From assembly GCF_028858725.1 (NCBI RefSeq), contig NC_084767.1, forward strand, positions 609,501 to 673,500: a DNA stretch of 64,000 bases, given 5' to 3'. Origin of the DNA: Colius striatus (taxonomy: Eukaryota; Chordata; Aves; Coliiformes; Coliidae). A model generated the notes under the pieces. That model ran no database searches. It worked only from the letters and a program-made list of their open reading frames with translations, and was not told the DNA's origin. Of the stretch, positions 48,094-60,600 are shown piece by piece (position 1 is the stretch's first letter; each line of letters begins with the position of its first letter). Position numbers and translations under genes: made by a program.

Positions 48094-51000
48094 GGCTCAG
48101 GATGTAAATGCTGATGTGTCAATTGAAAGTACATACCTGCTCCTAAGAAGTAAGGTGCTGATCACAGAGCTAATCACTGTAGCAGCTTCTGCTCTAGGTA
48201 GAGCACAGCCCTTTGCTTGATTTGGGAGCCAGAGAAGAGACAAAGGCCAGAGTTTATCAGCTGTTTATGTTTTTGCAGACTTTAGGGTCAGTAGCCAGGA
48301 TTTATCCTGAGTTAGAGGTGAGCACCAGTGCCAGTGTGTTTGGCTTGCCTGAGGCAGATTTCCCACCTGTGGGATCCAGACCCACATGCCAGAATCCCTT
48401 CTCAGCCCACGTTGGTGTCTCAGCACGCACCTGACACCAGTGTCCCTCCCGCCACAGGAGTGCCCATGGGGATGCCCTGAGTGCTGTCTAGAAGGCCAAT
48501 GAAAAGTACATTAAAACCTTGTAGCTTGATGCTGTGAGCAACTCCCGAGGATGCATTTGAGTTTTTTCATATGTAAATTGTCCTGAAGTCCCTAAGGCAG
48601 GAGGAGGCTTCAGCTGGGCAGAGGCAGAAGCAGGAGTCTGACTGGGAGCAGCGGCTGCAGGGCAGGGATGTAACGAGCTCATGAGGAAATGCCAGACTGG
48701 TCACCATGAACATCCAGATAAAACCCCCTGCTCATTTATCCCATGGGCAGAGCAGGGGCTTATTGCACATGGGAGCACCCTGCAGACCCACCTTGGCACA
48801 GGGCAGCTGCCTCCAGCCCTGCTCACCCATGCTGGTGCCCTCTGGGGTCTTCTCTGTCCTCAGCTTTCCCACGCCCTGCCTCATGAAACACGCAGGCAGC
48901 AAGGAGAGAGGGGGAAGCTGGACAGTCTCCCAAAAGCAAATGCTACTTTACTAACAAGGAAATGCTCGAGGGCTCAGCTCACCCCATGACTCGGGTACAG
49001 GAGCCCTGTGCACGCTGCAAGCGAGTGGGTGGCCGTGGCCAGGGAAGGGGCCATCGCGCAGCCCCGCAGGCGCTAGAGCGATGTCAGAGGGGGTTTGCTC
49101 CTCGTGTGGAAGGGCAGGAAGAGGGATGGCAGCAGGATCCGTGCCCCCGGCAGCACCGTGTGTGATTAGGCGCATTAAAGGACAGTGCAACTGCAGCGTG
49201 AGTTGCTCTGGAGAGGCTGGGCTGAGGCGGGAAGGAGGGAGCGTTCATCTCCTCGTGGCTGACAGCTGCTGTGACCGGCGCAGCGATCAGAGCGTCCCGC
49301 GGAGGACACGGAGCCGCCGCAGAGCGCTGGCTGCAGCGGCACAGCCCAGGCAGCGGGACCCGGTCCGGGTCATGCCAGTGATGCTGCACGCAGGTGGCTT
49401 CACTCCCAGGGAATACGAAGCGTGCACCAAGAGTGCTGGGGCTGTTGCTTGTGTCTCATGGCACCACAACGGCTCCTCACCCAGAGGGCACACTGGGATG
49501 TCCCCAGCTCGCTAATGGTGTCCCTGTGGCAAGGGCAGAGAGGGAGAGCTGGTAGCCTTTCCCAGGACAGGCAGGAGAGGAGTCAAGGTCGGGCTCGGGA
49601 CAAGAGCAAGACCGAATTGCTCAAGCAGGTAGTGAGCAGCAGCAATGCCCAAGGCTGAATTCACTCTTGTTTGGCTTTGGGTTCCTCTCTTGCCCCTTCT
49701 CCTACCCTGAAGGGCTTTCTACACGAAGGACAGAGCTCTACCCAAATTTCTCGCGTTGCAATATTGTGTCATTGATGCCCCTGACATGTCAAGACATCAC
49801 TTCCCTGCCACCTCCTGCATTTCACAAGATAAACCTGGATTTGGGGGGAAATGGCACACAATGAGCACAAGTGGGAGCGAAGGGACACCAAACATGGACA
49901 GCCCACACAGGGACACCCAGTGAGACAAGGGGCTTGTGGCGAGGTGCCCAGAAAGTATTGGAAATTGCAACATTCACCCCATAAACTCATTGATTTGAGA
50001 GGGGTGATGCGTTTCTTTACAGGCTCTGACGTGCCTTCAGATGACAATAAGCTGAGGAGTGAGGGAGAGGACAAGAAGGGCTGTCTCTCCTGGCTCTGGG
50101 ACAAGCACAGCCCTGTAAAGCAAGCTCTGCCTTCTGGCAGAGCTCACACCCAGCTCGGCAGCTTATCCATCACTGAGCTAAACTGCTCCTGCCTTGAGCA
50201 GCTCCTCAGCTCTGGACACCTGAGCAAATCCTCCAGGAGAGCAGAAGTCCCCCATGGTGGGACGCCGTGCTGATGGCACAGCTGCAAGCATCAGCTTCCT
50301 CTAGGCTATGTTAACAATTTTTATTGTAGGTAATTTTTGTTGTCATGAGCTGCAGGCTCAGAAGTGATAGTTTCTTGCCTTCATCAAAAACCAGAGCAGC
50401 TCTGGATGGGCATTAAAACCCAGCACACACAATTTATCTCAAACCACCTGAACTCCTTGTTGTGGTGTATTATCTGCCAGGATCCTCCCTGGGAGCTGCT
50501 ACACAGCATTTCCCTGCACACAACTCCAGTCCGGCAGAGCCTCTGTGGTTTAGATCATATTTCCTCAATAAGACATAAGCTGTTGGGAAAAAAAAAAAGA
50601 GCAAACACACTGCAAAAATGTCAGGAAGCCTGTGAGCACATATGGAGAAAAGGCAAAGCAAGTTTTGGGTTTCCCATCCACGCTCTCTTGAGTGTCCTAT
50701 TAAATTTGCAACCTGACTAGAGGCAGGAGGATCCAAAGCCTGACTGTTTCACAGCCATGCAGCCTCACACTTGTTTGTCAAACAGCAAAGCCTCCTTAGA
50801 GGCTGTTAATTCATCCTTTCAGCATTCACCAAAACCCTCTTTGGTTTTATATCCTGCATGTTGGGACAGGGCAAGCCTGGGTGCTGGATCCCAGCATCCT
50901 GGATGCTGCTGCCTTATTCCCACAGGACTGTTCCTGTTCCCTCCATAACCTCTATGGAAATACACAGCAGTACTTCTCTCCAGACCCCTAATACTTCTTT

Positions 51001-53085
51001 TTTCCAAATAGTTTCTTTCTAAGAAACTTAGAAACAGCTTTAAAACTCTTCTTGGCTCCATTACCCTGAAACACCAATGCTACAAACAAATGGCAACTGT
51101 CTCAAATCCCTGTGCAGAGGCTCCTCCTTTGGGGCTGTCCCTCTCCCGATCCAGGCTGCTTGCCCCAAAAAGGGGGAGAAGGAGGCTCAGAAAGGATTGC
51201 ATGGTGCCCACAGCCATTGCCAGCCCTTGCAAGAAGGGAGACAGCGATTTCCCCTTCTGCGCTCACCTCCAGCTGGGGAGGCAAAGCAGGGTGATGAAGC
51301 AGGACTCGAAGCGTCGTGGGGCTCCAAAGTGACTCCGAGGAGGAGCAGCTCAGCAGCACTCCCTTTATTCATTTATTTATAAAGAATGTGATATTAATGT
51401 CAGACCTGTTGTTTGAACTGGTTTCCGTGCCGGGAGAGGATCCCTGCTGTGTCCAGGGTGTGTGTGTGTGTGAGTGGAGGCGTGGGCAGAGTGCTAATCC
51501 CTGCCCGCCCCCATCACCCCTCGCTCCATCTGCTCCTTCAGATGATTTCCTCTGACTTCTCAGCTCCCTATTCCCCTTTCCACACCCTGAGCTGGGAGTG
51601 GCTGGAAATGACAATATCATCAGTGGGGAAACGTTTCATAATGCACATGATTGTTCCTTAGTCCGAGGAATTTTAATTAGCTGAAAATACAGGTGAACAA
51701 GCTTTGTAGACCCTGCACCCTGGCAGTGGGACATCACTGGCTGCCTTTTCCTGCCAGCAACATGCCTTGGATGGTCCACTATTGCCTGGTCAGAGCTTGT
51801 GCCTCCACACTTTCCTGCAGCTTTATTGTTATGTTATGTCCTGTGGTTTACAGTGCACAGCTTTTACAGCAGGTGATATTTTGGTGTGATTTCTTTTAAT
51901 CTTGGTTTTGTTTTTTTTGCTCAGCAGCACAACGAGACAAGGGGATTTATGAGCAGCTCTGGGCTTCTGTGACAGCTTTTCTTAGCAAGATCATCACTTT
52001 TGTCACTCCTTCTGCTGGCCTTTCTCTCTGTTTTTGGTGGTCCCCAAGAGACACAGTCCACATTAGTCTCCAGCTGTTGTTCAGGCAACCCAAGCAGTGA
52101 TCACACAGGAGCCACTGTAGCTAAGTAAAAATTTCAAGAACAGCAGGGTTTTAAAAGCCTTCTGAGATACCTCTGCTGTAACCCATTAACATCAGCTCAA
52201 GCAAAGTCCTGCTTACAGGGGACAATGGCAAAAAGCATCCTCGGCTAGAAGGCTGAGGACTAATGCAGCAGTCTTGAACGACTGGCTAGGGACTGAGAAA
52301 GCAGCTGAGAGCTGCAGCAAAGCCAGGAGCTATAAACTGGCAAATGCATAAAAAGAACCAGAGTGTTATTTCTTAATGATGTCAAACTCAGGACTCAGGT
52401 GGGGAAGGTGTGAGTCAGTCCAGCCTGTGCCTGAGCTGCTCCCAGAGGAGCTGCCCCATGGCCGAGGAAGCAAAGACTCTGCCTGGCCGTGAATTTGGGC
52501 CTGTGATTGCGGAGGCAATGGCCATGAAGGCTGAGGAGTTCCCAGAAGCCAACAGAGGTGAACTTTCCTGTGGTTTTGTGATGAAGGGATAGCAAAGAGC
52601 ATCCTTCAGCAGAGATTGTGGTGAGAATTTGGGAAAGCCTTTGCCAGGCAGCCAGCAGCTGATTCCTGATCCAGCCCCATATCAGAAGCAGAGCTATCAA
52701 AGCACAGCTTCAACCATGTTTTACTGTAAGAGAACTAATGAAAGTCACTCACTAAAAACACTGCCAGCTCATCCACCCACCCAGCAAGAGTGTGAGGGTA
52801 AAGATCCAGCAAAAAATCTTCTCCCCTTTGATTTAGTGGAGTTAACACTTGAGCCTTGTGCTTCTCTTTAGCCTGAACCTCAAAGTAGACACTGAGGGGT
52901 GAAGGGACGCTGGTACCACAGACTTACTCCCTCAGCACCTCTCAAGGAAGGACAAGGGCCAACAGCTCCTTTTTCCCACTCCCATCTCTGACAGCTTGCA
53001 GAGACAAGGACACTTCAATGATTTTGCATATATGTTTCCAATTATTGCCCCACACATTTGGCCAAATCCTGGACGTTTTCTTCTG
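48094..53085. other. Intergenic region
   Basis: No coding exon is supported. It contains a possible small CpG island at about 48990-49440, a TG run at 51459-51472, and an AT-rich block at about 51595-51700 with several palindromic AT cores. Confidence 0.5.
48990..49440. promoter_or_regulatory. Possible small CpG island without a gene
   Basis: Two CpG-dense clusters lie here, one at about 49010-49085 and a denser one at about 49265-49375, in otherwise CpG-poor sequence. No splice-supported coding exon adjoins them on either strand. They could mark a noncoding RNA promoter or an unmethylated enhancer. Confidence 0.4.
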
Positions 53086-53465
53086 TCGTGTTTTAACCCC
53101 AGCCAAGCACCACACAGCTGCTGGCTCATTCCTCCCCCCTTCACACACACAGTGTGAAGTACAAAAAGTAAAACTTGTGGGTTAAGAACAGTGCAAGAAC
53201 CAAAATAAATAAAGATATAATGACAATAATAATAATAATAGTCATGAACAGGAATAGAACAGAAAGAAAGAGAGAAGTGAAACCCAGGAGAGACAAGTGA
53301 TGCCCAATGCTAGTGCTTTCCTCCCACTTAGCAGTGCCTGAACAGCAGTCTGCCCCTCCCCACCAACTCCTCCCAGCTTCTATACTGGGCATGGTGTCCT
53401 ATGGTGTGGTCATGAAACCTTTTGTGTAAGGTTACATGAAGTTTCAGGGTCCTTGAATATCAAAG
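53086..53465. mobile_element. LTR fragment of an avian endogenous retrovirus
   Basis: The order of landmarks follows a widespread bird LTR: TTTTAACCCCAGCCAAGCACCACACAG near the start, AAAACTTGTGGGTTAAGAACAG, an AAT-rich stretch (53224-53240), AAAGAGAGAAGTGA, GACAAGTGATGCCCAATGC, and CTTCTATACTGGGCATGGTGTCCTATGG. Both ends are indistinct, and no gag, pol or env sequence is attached, so it is probably a decayed solo LTR. The class cannot be assigned by eye. Confidence 0.6.
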
Positions 53466-53573
53466 AAGCCAGATATCCACATGGCAGATAAGCCTGCAAG
53501 AACCAGTTCCACACCTTTATCAGCAAAGAAAAGGAAAAGAAGAGCCAGATGTCTACCAAAAAACACTCTGAAG

Positions 53574-53641
53574 AAGACTCAGGGATTAACTAGATGATCT
53601 CTAAAGGTCCTTTCCAACCCCTGTCGTTCTATGATTCTTTG
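53574..53641 (+). mobile_element. Short CR1 3'-end fragment
   Basis: The pieces ACTAGATGATCTCTAAAGG, TCCTTTCCAACCCC and GTTCTATGATTCTTTG form the extreme CR1 3' end with its terminal ATTCT-type motif. Only about 70 bases remain, lying about 110 bases after the LTR fragment. Confidence 0.85.
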
Positions 53642-56600
53642 AAGCAAACAACCACCAGGAGACCCTAATAGACTCAGTATGCATGTGGGACTAGAAGGAC
53701 ACAAATGTAAATAATTTCTTGGAAGACTAATGAATATGTAAACTACTTCTCTGCAATATAATGCATGATCATCTCTCTTCTGCAATATATACTCAGCTTG
53801 TTCCATGCAGCATGCATGTTTGTTGGAAGGATCCCTTGTGCATCCCGAGCTGCATTAAAGAATACCTGCTTAACAACAACTCTGTTATTATTGAGTCTGT
53901 TTCAGAACCCTTACCAAGACATGCCTAACTTCTCACTCTCAGTGTGGAATGTTAGAAAGCAAGGGGGGTTTGGAAGCTCTGACTTTGAATCAGCACTTTG
54001 CCTCCAAGGCAGCTCCTGAGGCATGGGCAAGGTGGTCTGTTGAACACGGAGAGCTGTGCCTTGGGGACATTATAGACACGAGTCCCCAGTGATGGTCACC
54101 ATGGACTCCCCTGGCCATCCGTCACCAAAAGCTGTTCAGACTGACAGCAGGGCAAAGCATTGCCCAGGCACTGACCTCCAGGGGTTCCTGGTGGCCAAGG
54201 AATGTTAGAAACCACTGCAGGGACACACATGGCCTTTGTAGGCTGGAAACACTTGCCCACAGCCCCTGGGGCAAGGGAAAAGCTAAAGCCTCCAGCAGAG
54301 GAGGTAGAGAGGAGATGTGGGATGTGTGTCACAGCTCCAAGGGCAGGGTAGATGGAGAAAGGGTGACAAGCAGAGGACACAAATATCTATTACAAACAGC
54401 ATTGTTAGAGCTGGTCCTGCCCCAGAGCTGAGAGGGGTGATATGTAGGGATCTCTTTGTATGAAATCTGCCTGTTGAAAAGAAAATTAACGACACTTAAC
54501 CAAAATTCACCAACATATAGCCTACATCAACAAGGCATCAACAAGGCATTAGCAGAGCCTCCCTCCCTGGAATTGCAACCAGCCAGACCTGCAGGTTATA
54601 TTTGGGGATTCAGTGAGGAATCTTGTATGGTTTCCATGCAAGGGGGCAAAGCAAATAGGGCTGGTTTATTTGGCAGAGCCACACTAAACATTAGAGGAGG
54701 AGAGGGAAAGGCTTTGCTGGCGCTGGGTGACGAGGGGAGCAAGGGATGCTGATGGAGTGCAGACGAGCCATCTCCTCCTGTGCTGGATGTCTGCAGGACA
54801 CAGCTGCTGCAGAACCAGAGCCAGGCTGGGCTGGTGCAACACAACCCAAACCCAATCTGCTCAATAGAGAGAAATGTCAGGAAGATGACACTTCCAGCTT
54901 TAGCACTCGACGGGAGGAGTTAGCAGAGAGATGAGATGCTCAAAGTGGTGCTTGCTGTCAGCAATCAAAAACAAACCCAACCAGAAGAGGGTAAGGATTT
55001 GGGATGGAAGCAGAGCTGCAGATGCTGGTAAAATAAACCTTTGGTGGAGGGACAGGGCATCATTCATCTTTCTGAAACTGCTGGAGGACTCAGGCTGACC
55101 CAGGCATCTCTACCCTTCATTCCATAGGAGACTGATAGAAGTTCCAGGAGGAACCACAGCCCGTGGTCAAAATAATAATTAAGAAAAGGAGGCAGAAAGC
55201 AATCAAAGTCCAGGAGAGTGAGACGAATTTGAAACCAGGTAGGGATTTCCCGGGAGATGGGTTTGCTGGCTGAAAATGCCTCTGGCATAGAAATGAAAAT
55301 CTCTCCTTTGGGAATATTTCAAGATTGATGAAAAATTATGAGCTTCCCGTGGGAGAAAGGGTGGGAGAACCAAAGACATTCACCTAGTCCCATTTCTGCC
55401 TTCAGGGAGGAAACAAAATGAATGGGCAGCGGTTGAGCAGCCGTGCGCTGAGCGCAGAAAGCCCGAGGAGCCCTCCTGCAGCTCTCCCACCTGCTCTGAC
55501 TGTCTCCTCTGACGAAGAAGGAAAAAAGAATGGAAATCTGAGATTACATTTTGCCCCAATTCAGGTCAAAAATTGGCTTCGAAATCACATTCTCAAGCAC
55601 GGGATGGGATTTCATTTTCCAGCTGGCAGCAGCAACCTTGCATCAGCAAAACCTGTGTTCTCTGCACCGCGCTCTGCCCAGCCTGTCCCAGTGTCACCAG
55701 TTTAATTAGCTGCCATCCCCAGTGCCTGCGGCTCAGCTTAACCTCATGCGAATAAACCTTGCTGTGGCTGCTTGCACCGGGGAGCAATCGGTGTCTTTCT
55801 CCCCGTTTTTTCCCCAAGACTTCAAGCCTGGCAAGAATTAAAACTCAGAACAGCCCCAGGTGGATTCACACCGGCCTCAGTCCCTCAGTCTTTTCTATTA
55901 TCTAGGAGGAAAATAGCAAAAAAGGCACTGAAAGGAAATGAATCCTCTAGCTTGATGCATGGCTTTCCAGATTGCCAGTGTCTGCCTGGGGGTAGGATTA
56001 ACATCTATCACGGGCTCTGATGGAGACAAAGAGCATTCTCATCAGACACAGGAGGGTGCAGAGGGGCCAGGAAGGCCATGTTGGGGTACAAAGTATAAAG
56101 ATGGGATGGAAAAATGAGCTTTAGACTCAAAAAGAGCAGGCTGTAACAAAGCAATAATGGAAAAAGTGATGACAAGGAAGAGAGGTGTCAGCTTTTCATC
56201 ATCTACTGGTTGGGACAGGGTGGGATAGACTGAAGCAGCAGCAAGAACATTTGGGGCTAAACATCAGGTGTCCCTGTGTGAGCTGAGGGGGCTGGCAGCA
56301 CGTGTGGCTGGGCAGAGCAAGTGGGGACAAGAAGTCTGCTTGAAATTTTGCATGGTCTCAGACAACAGAGGAGACTTGGACAATTCCTTGGAGAGGTTTG
56401 TTGAGGTGGGGATTTTCTTGCTTGGCTCCATTGACTGCATCAGGAATCTGCCACTGGTATCTCAAAGCACTGAAGTGATCACTTTCCCTTTGGATACATG
56501 ATCAAAGACATCTCCAAAATAATAGTAGAAGATGGCTGGGGTATTTTCTCCCAGAAAGAGGAGCAGTGCCAACGGGCAGGACTGTGCCTGCCGGGCTAAC

Positions 56601-57294
56601 CTGCATTTCTCTGCATCCCACAGCTATGTCCTGCTTCTTCCCCCAGGGCTCAGCCACCAGCCAGACCTGCCTCATCCACAGCAAAACCATTTCCCCGCAG
56701 CAATGAGCAGCGGAGCACTCAGAGACAGGGTTTCATCTTGCTCTCAGGGTAGAGGAGGGGAGTGGGAGGGCTGCACAGGAGGGGGTAACCCTGCTGCTAT
56801 GGAGTTTACCAGCCTTTTATGGTGCCTGATTTTTGTCATCTGCAAAGCTATCAGCTGAAAACGTCAAATTAGTGCTGTTAGTCCACTGCACGGCTCTTAT
56901 CTGCGTCTCTCAGGATGGAAGACACTTCAAGATGATTATTGTTCCCCACTGCTCCTGAAATGAAATCGGCCCTCCCAGAGAGCTAAAAAGGAACCGAGAA
57001 ATTGTTTGTCTGAATTTGCATGAAAAGCCTTAGAGACGTAATGAAAGGGGGTGACAAGCCCAGTGTCACCTTCTGCCAGCTAAATGATGGAAGAAAAATA
57101 TTCCTTTCTGCTTCATTTCAGGGCCTCGACTCCCTCTTCTGTCCCTCCCCTGCCCCATGCCCTCTGCCTGCGCCCAAGCTCCCGAGCCCTGCACATCACC
57201 TGCCCTGTGACTGCCATGAGGGCTGCCTGCTTTGAAGCAAAGTGAGGTGCCCCCTGCTCTGAGATACCTTGTCCTGTTGTAGATTTTCACAACA
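53642..57294. other. Intergenic region
   Basis: No coding exon is supported and no clear transposon was recognised. An AT-rich block at about 56840-56990 sits within GC-moderate sequence and may be a conserved element. Confidence 0.5.
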
Positions 57295-57680
57295 TCACAG
57301 AATGGTGCAGGTTGGAAGGGATGTCTAGAGATCATCCAGTCCAACCCCCTGCTAAAACATGTTCACCTCGATAAGGTCACACAGGAATGTGTCCTGATGG
57401 CTGTGGAAACCTTCCGAGGAGAGTCCACACACTCCCTGGGCAGCCTGTGCCCAAACAGCAGAGAAGATCCTGCTCATGTTCTCGTGGAACTTCCTGTGTT
57501 GCAGCTTGTGCCCATTGCCCCTTGTCCTGTCACTGGCCTCATCCCCTCAACACCCACCCTTTAGATATTTGTAAGCATTGAGAAGATCTCCCTTCAGCCT
57601 TCTCTTCTCTGCAATAAATAGATGTTCCAGTCCCCTAATCGTCTTGGTAGCCCATCTTTTCCCCAGCTTAGGAAGTCCCA
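57295..57680 (-). mobile_element. CR1 LINE 3' fragment, reverse orientation
   Basis: Reading the plus strand gives the reverse complement of a CR1 end: CACAGAATGGTGCAGGTTGG, AGATCATCCAGTCCAACCCC, TCCCTGGGCAGCCTGTGCC, CCCCTTGTCCTGTCACTGG, AGAAGATCTCCCTTCAGCC and TAATCGTCTTGGTAGCCC. A stretch is missing near 57610-57625. The left edge (57295) is the true 3' end of the element; the right edge is approximate. Confidence 0.88.
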
Positions 57681-60600
57681 CACACTGGAGAGGGGCTGCA
57701 GTGACACCAATTCCTGTCCCAGCCACTCCACTATTACAGCTTGATATGAGTAGGCAAAGCTAACATGGTCTTGCAGGGCAGATGGATGACTCTGTGCTCC
57801 CAGGGCTCCTCCTGATTGCCATCAACCCAAACCTGCAACTCCTGTATGGGGCAGGAGCTTAATGAAGGGACTTTGCTGGCCAAATATCCACAGCATCAAG
57901 GCAGGACCTGCTGGGAGTTGCCTGGGGAGAAGTTCCTCACTGGGCTGACCTCACCACAATTCAGCAGGCAACTCCTGCTGTGCCTAAACAGGACTCTACA
58001 TGCAAGTTCTGCTCCAGTCAGGCATGCTGGTGTGTGTGTGGGGGTGTGTGTGTGAGCATGCTTGCCCATGCTGGACAGCAGGCAGGCTGTGCAGGCAGCT
58101 GCCTCGGGGAGAGCTGCAGCTGCCTGCCAGCACTGAATCTGCTCACAAGTCATACTTTGTGAAATTGCTAGTTCCCACCAGCCTTGTGGCGTTTGCTGCC
58201 TTCCTCCAGCACTGGTTATCCCCAGCTTGCAGCTTTCCTTCCGAACAGGAGCACCTGTCTAGATTTCACACTGGGAATCACGATGCAAACATGTCTGAAA
58301 GCTCAGAAAGCTGAAAGCAAACACTGAAACCACAGAAACTCATGATCTGTTTGGTTTGAGAGTGGAGACAAGATATTCTGCCTCACTTTATCAGGGCAGT
58401 GCTGAGCCATCTCCTCCCTGGTGACCATGGATGCTGCTTTCTGAGACTCCAGCCCCATCAGTTCCTCTATTCCCACAAATTTCATCCCACATGGGTCTTC
58501 TCTCTTCTGCCTCGAGCCAAAGGGCTGCTTGAGCCTCAACACAAGCTCTGCTCAGATGCCTGGAGTTGCGAGGGAACCTCTCTGCAGGGACCTTAATCCG
58601 CTTTATGTCTCTTTTAATCCATACACAAGAAACTACCTTGGAGGAAGGACCATCTTCTGCTGGGATCTCTTCTTCAGTTTTGACTTTTATCTCTAAATCA
58701 GATCCTGCAATGCTCCTGGTATGGCATCTTCTGCTGTCAGTTACCCAGTGCGGGGCTCTCAGATCACTGTCCCCTTAACGAGAAGGGGCTGTTCCCCCAT
58801 GCTGACACCACCAATGAAGGGCAAGAGGAGGCAGAGGGAAGGGGCTGATGAGCTCTACAAGCACCCACTGTGCCAGAGAGGGAGGTTCAAAGCAGCAATA
58901 ACTCATCTTCTTCCCCTCTCATCATCAGGGGGAGGCAGATATAAGCCCCTGCTCCGCAGGAGGGTGGAAACTTTCTTCCTGCTCAATACATTGATCCCAT
59001 CCCTGCCCAGCCACAAAGCTGCCATCACCTCATTGAACAAAGCAGACATCCTCAGATTCATGTGGCAAAGGAAAGCACCCAAACCCTGGGGGACTGTGGT
59101 TTAATTAGTGTGCTGGAAGGTGTGATAGTGAGATGAGCCCAGGTAAGGAGTCCAGGCGGTGAGGGATGTGTGTGTGATACTCTGCCTGTTGCAAGGCACT
59201 CTCTTTGCTTTATTGGCAGGCTCAGGTGAAGGCAGGAGCACCAGCCACCACTGCCAGCTGCAGCAGGGCTTTTAAGAGAAATGCAATGCTATGGCACATG
59301 GAGGACGCAAATCTGCTCTGCCACAAGGCTGCATCTGGAATGTTTAACCCCAGCACCTCACTGGCTGTGGCTCTGTGAAAGAGTCAGGTCTGATAGCTCA
59401 CATATGTTCCCATTTCCCCATCACCCTGCCTGGCTGATATTTCTGCCTCAACCCCCACGTTGATTTAGGGGATTCTGGGAGGGTTTTAAAGCAGAGCCAC
59501 AGCCCCTCCCACACACTGGGAGAAGTTTTACAGGGCTGGTCTGTGTATATATTGTGGCAGCAAGAGGGATGGGTGAGCACTTGTGTTGCAACATGCCATT
59601 CCTGGGGAAAGGATTCCTGTCCTCAGCTGGACTCTGGCTGAAGAAATACAACGGAGCAACCAGCATGTGCTGGGGCATCAGTGTGGGAGAACAGTCAATA
59701 CTGGGGTCCCACTATGGACACCCCGTGGGACATCACCATGCCCATCACTCTCCCACACCCCAGCAGAGCAACACCATCTCCTTTCTCAGCCAGACATCTC
59801 CCAAATGCAGCATGGGCAGCATCTGCAGCAGATATGAGGTCCCACAGGGTGTTTCCTTCGGATCTCTGCCTGCTTTTGGCTCCCTGCAACAGCTTCTGCC
59901 TCCTCTCAGACCGACCAGGAGCAGCAGGGTCACAGCAGGCTGTGAACTATCTGCACACAAGGGAAAACACAACTGGAGTCACACGAGTGTCTTCGTGCTG
60001 CTGCTCAGAGAAACCATGCTGACACATTCTCCCTCTTCCCTGTTTTTCCCACCTCCAGCAGTGCAGTGGGAGTTTTCTTGCTGCTTCACCTCCCACAGCC
60101 AAGCTAAGGTGGGATATTGTGTAACGTCCCTCAGGGAAGGGAAACTGAGTCACAGCGTGAGGGGCTGGGATCCATCCTCCCACTTGGCTGGAGGGTGACC
60201 AGGGAGGGTTGTGAGCAAGCCCAGCCCAACCATGGCTACGTGGCCAGAGGAGTTTCCCACAAAGGGGAGCTTGGGTGCAGCGGGGTGCCTCCCTGCAGCA
60301 GACCTCGTTGCCATGGTGGGGAATAAACCTGCCTGGAGCGAGAGAGAGGAGAATGTGTAAACAGCCATCACATCTCTGGGAAGGCTGGTAGGCTTCGGCT
60401 AGCTTCAAGGGGAGAAAATCAGATGGAAAATGATATGGCTGGGAATTAGGAGGAAGCTTTTGGAGTCAAACAGAGGGACCAAAAACCCTTGCTACAGAGT
60501 CAGAGAAAAAAACAATGGGTCTTGTGGTTCAGTGGTGACGTGAAAGTGCCAGTTCCAGTAGGAAAATGTGCATATAGCCAAGGAAAGCTAGATAGTAGTC

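Noticed and set aside
47927..48220. Plus-strand frame with Arg-Arg-Gly-Glu-Glu repeats
   Set aside because: It is a translation of the GAGGA microsatellite, not a gene.
59554..60198. 214-codon plus-strand open frame
   Set aside because: It has no recognisable domain, promoter, consistent splice partner or compositional sign of coding. A conservation test would be needed to revive it.
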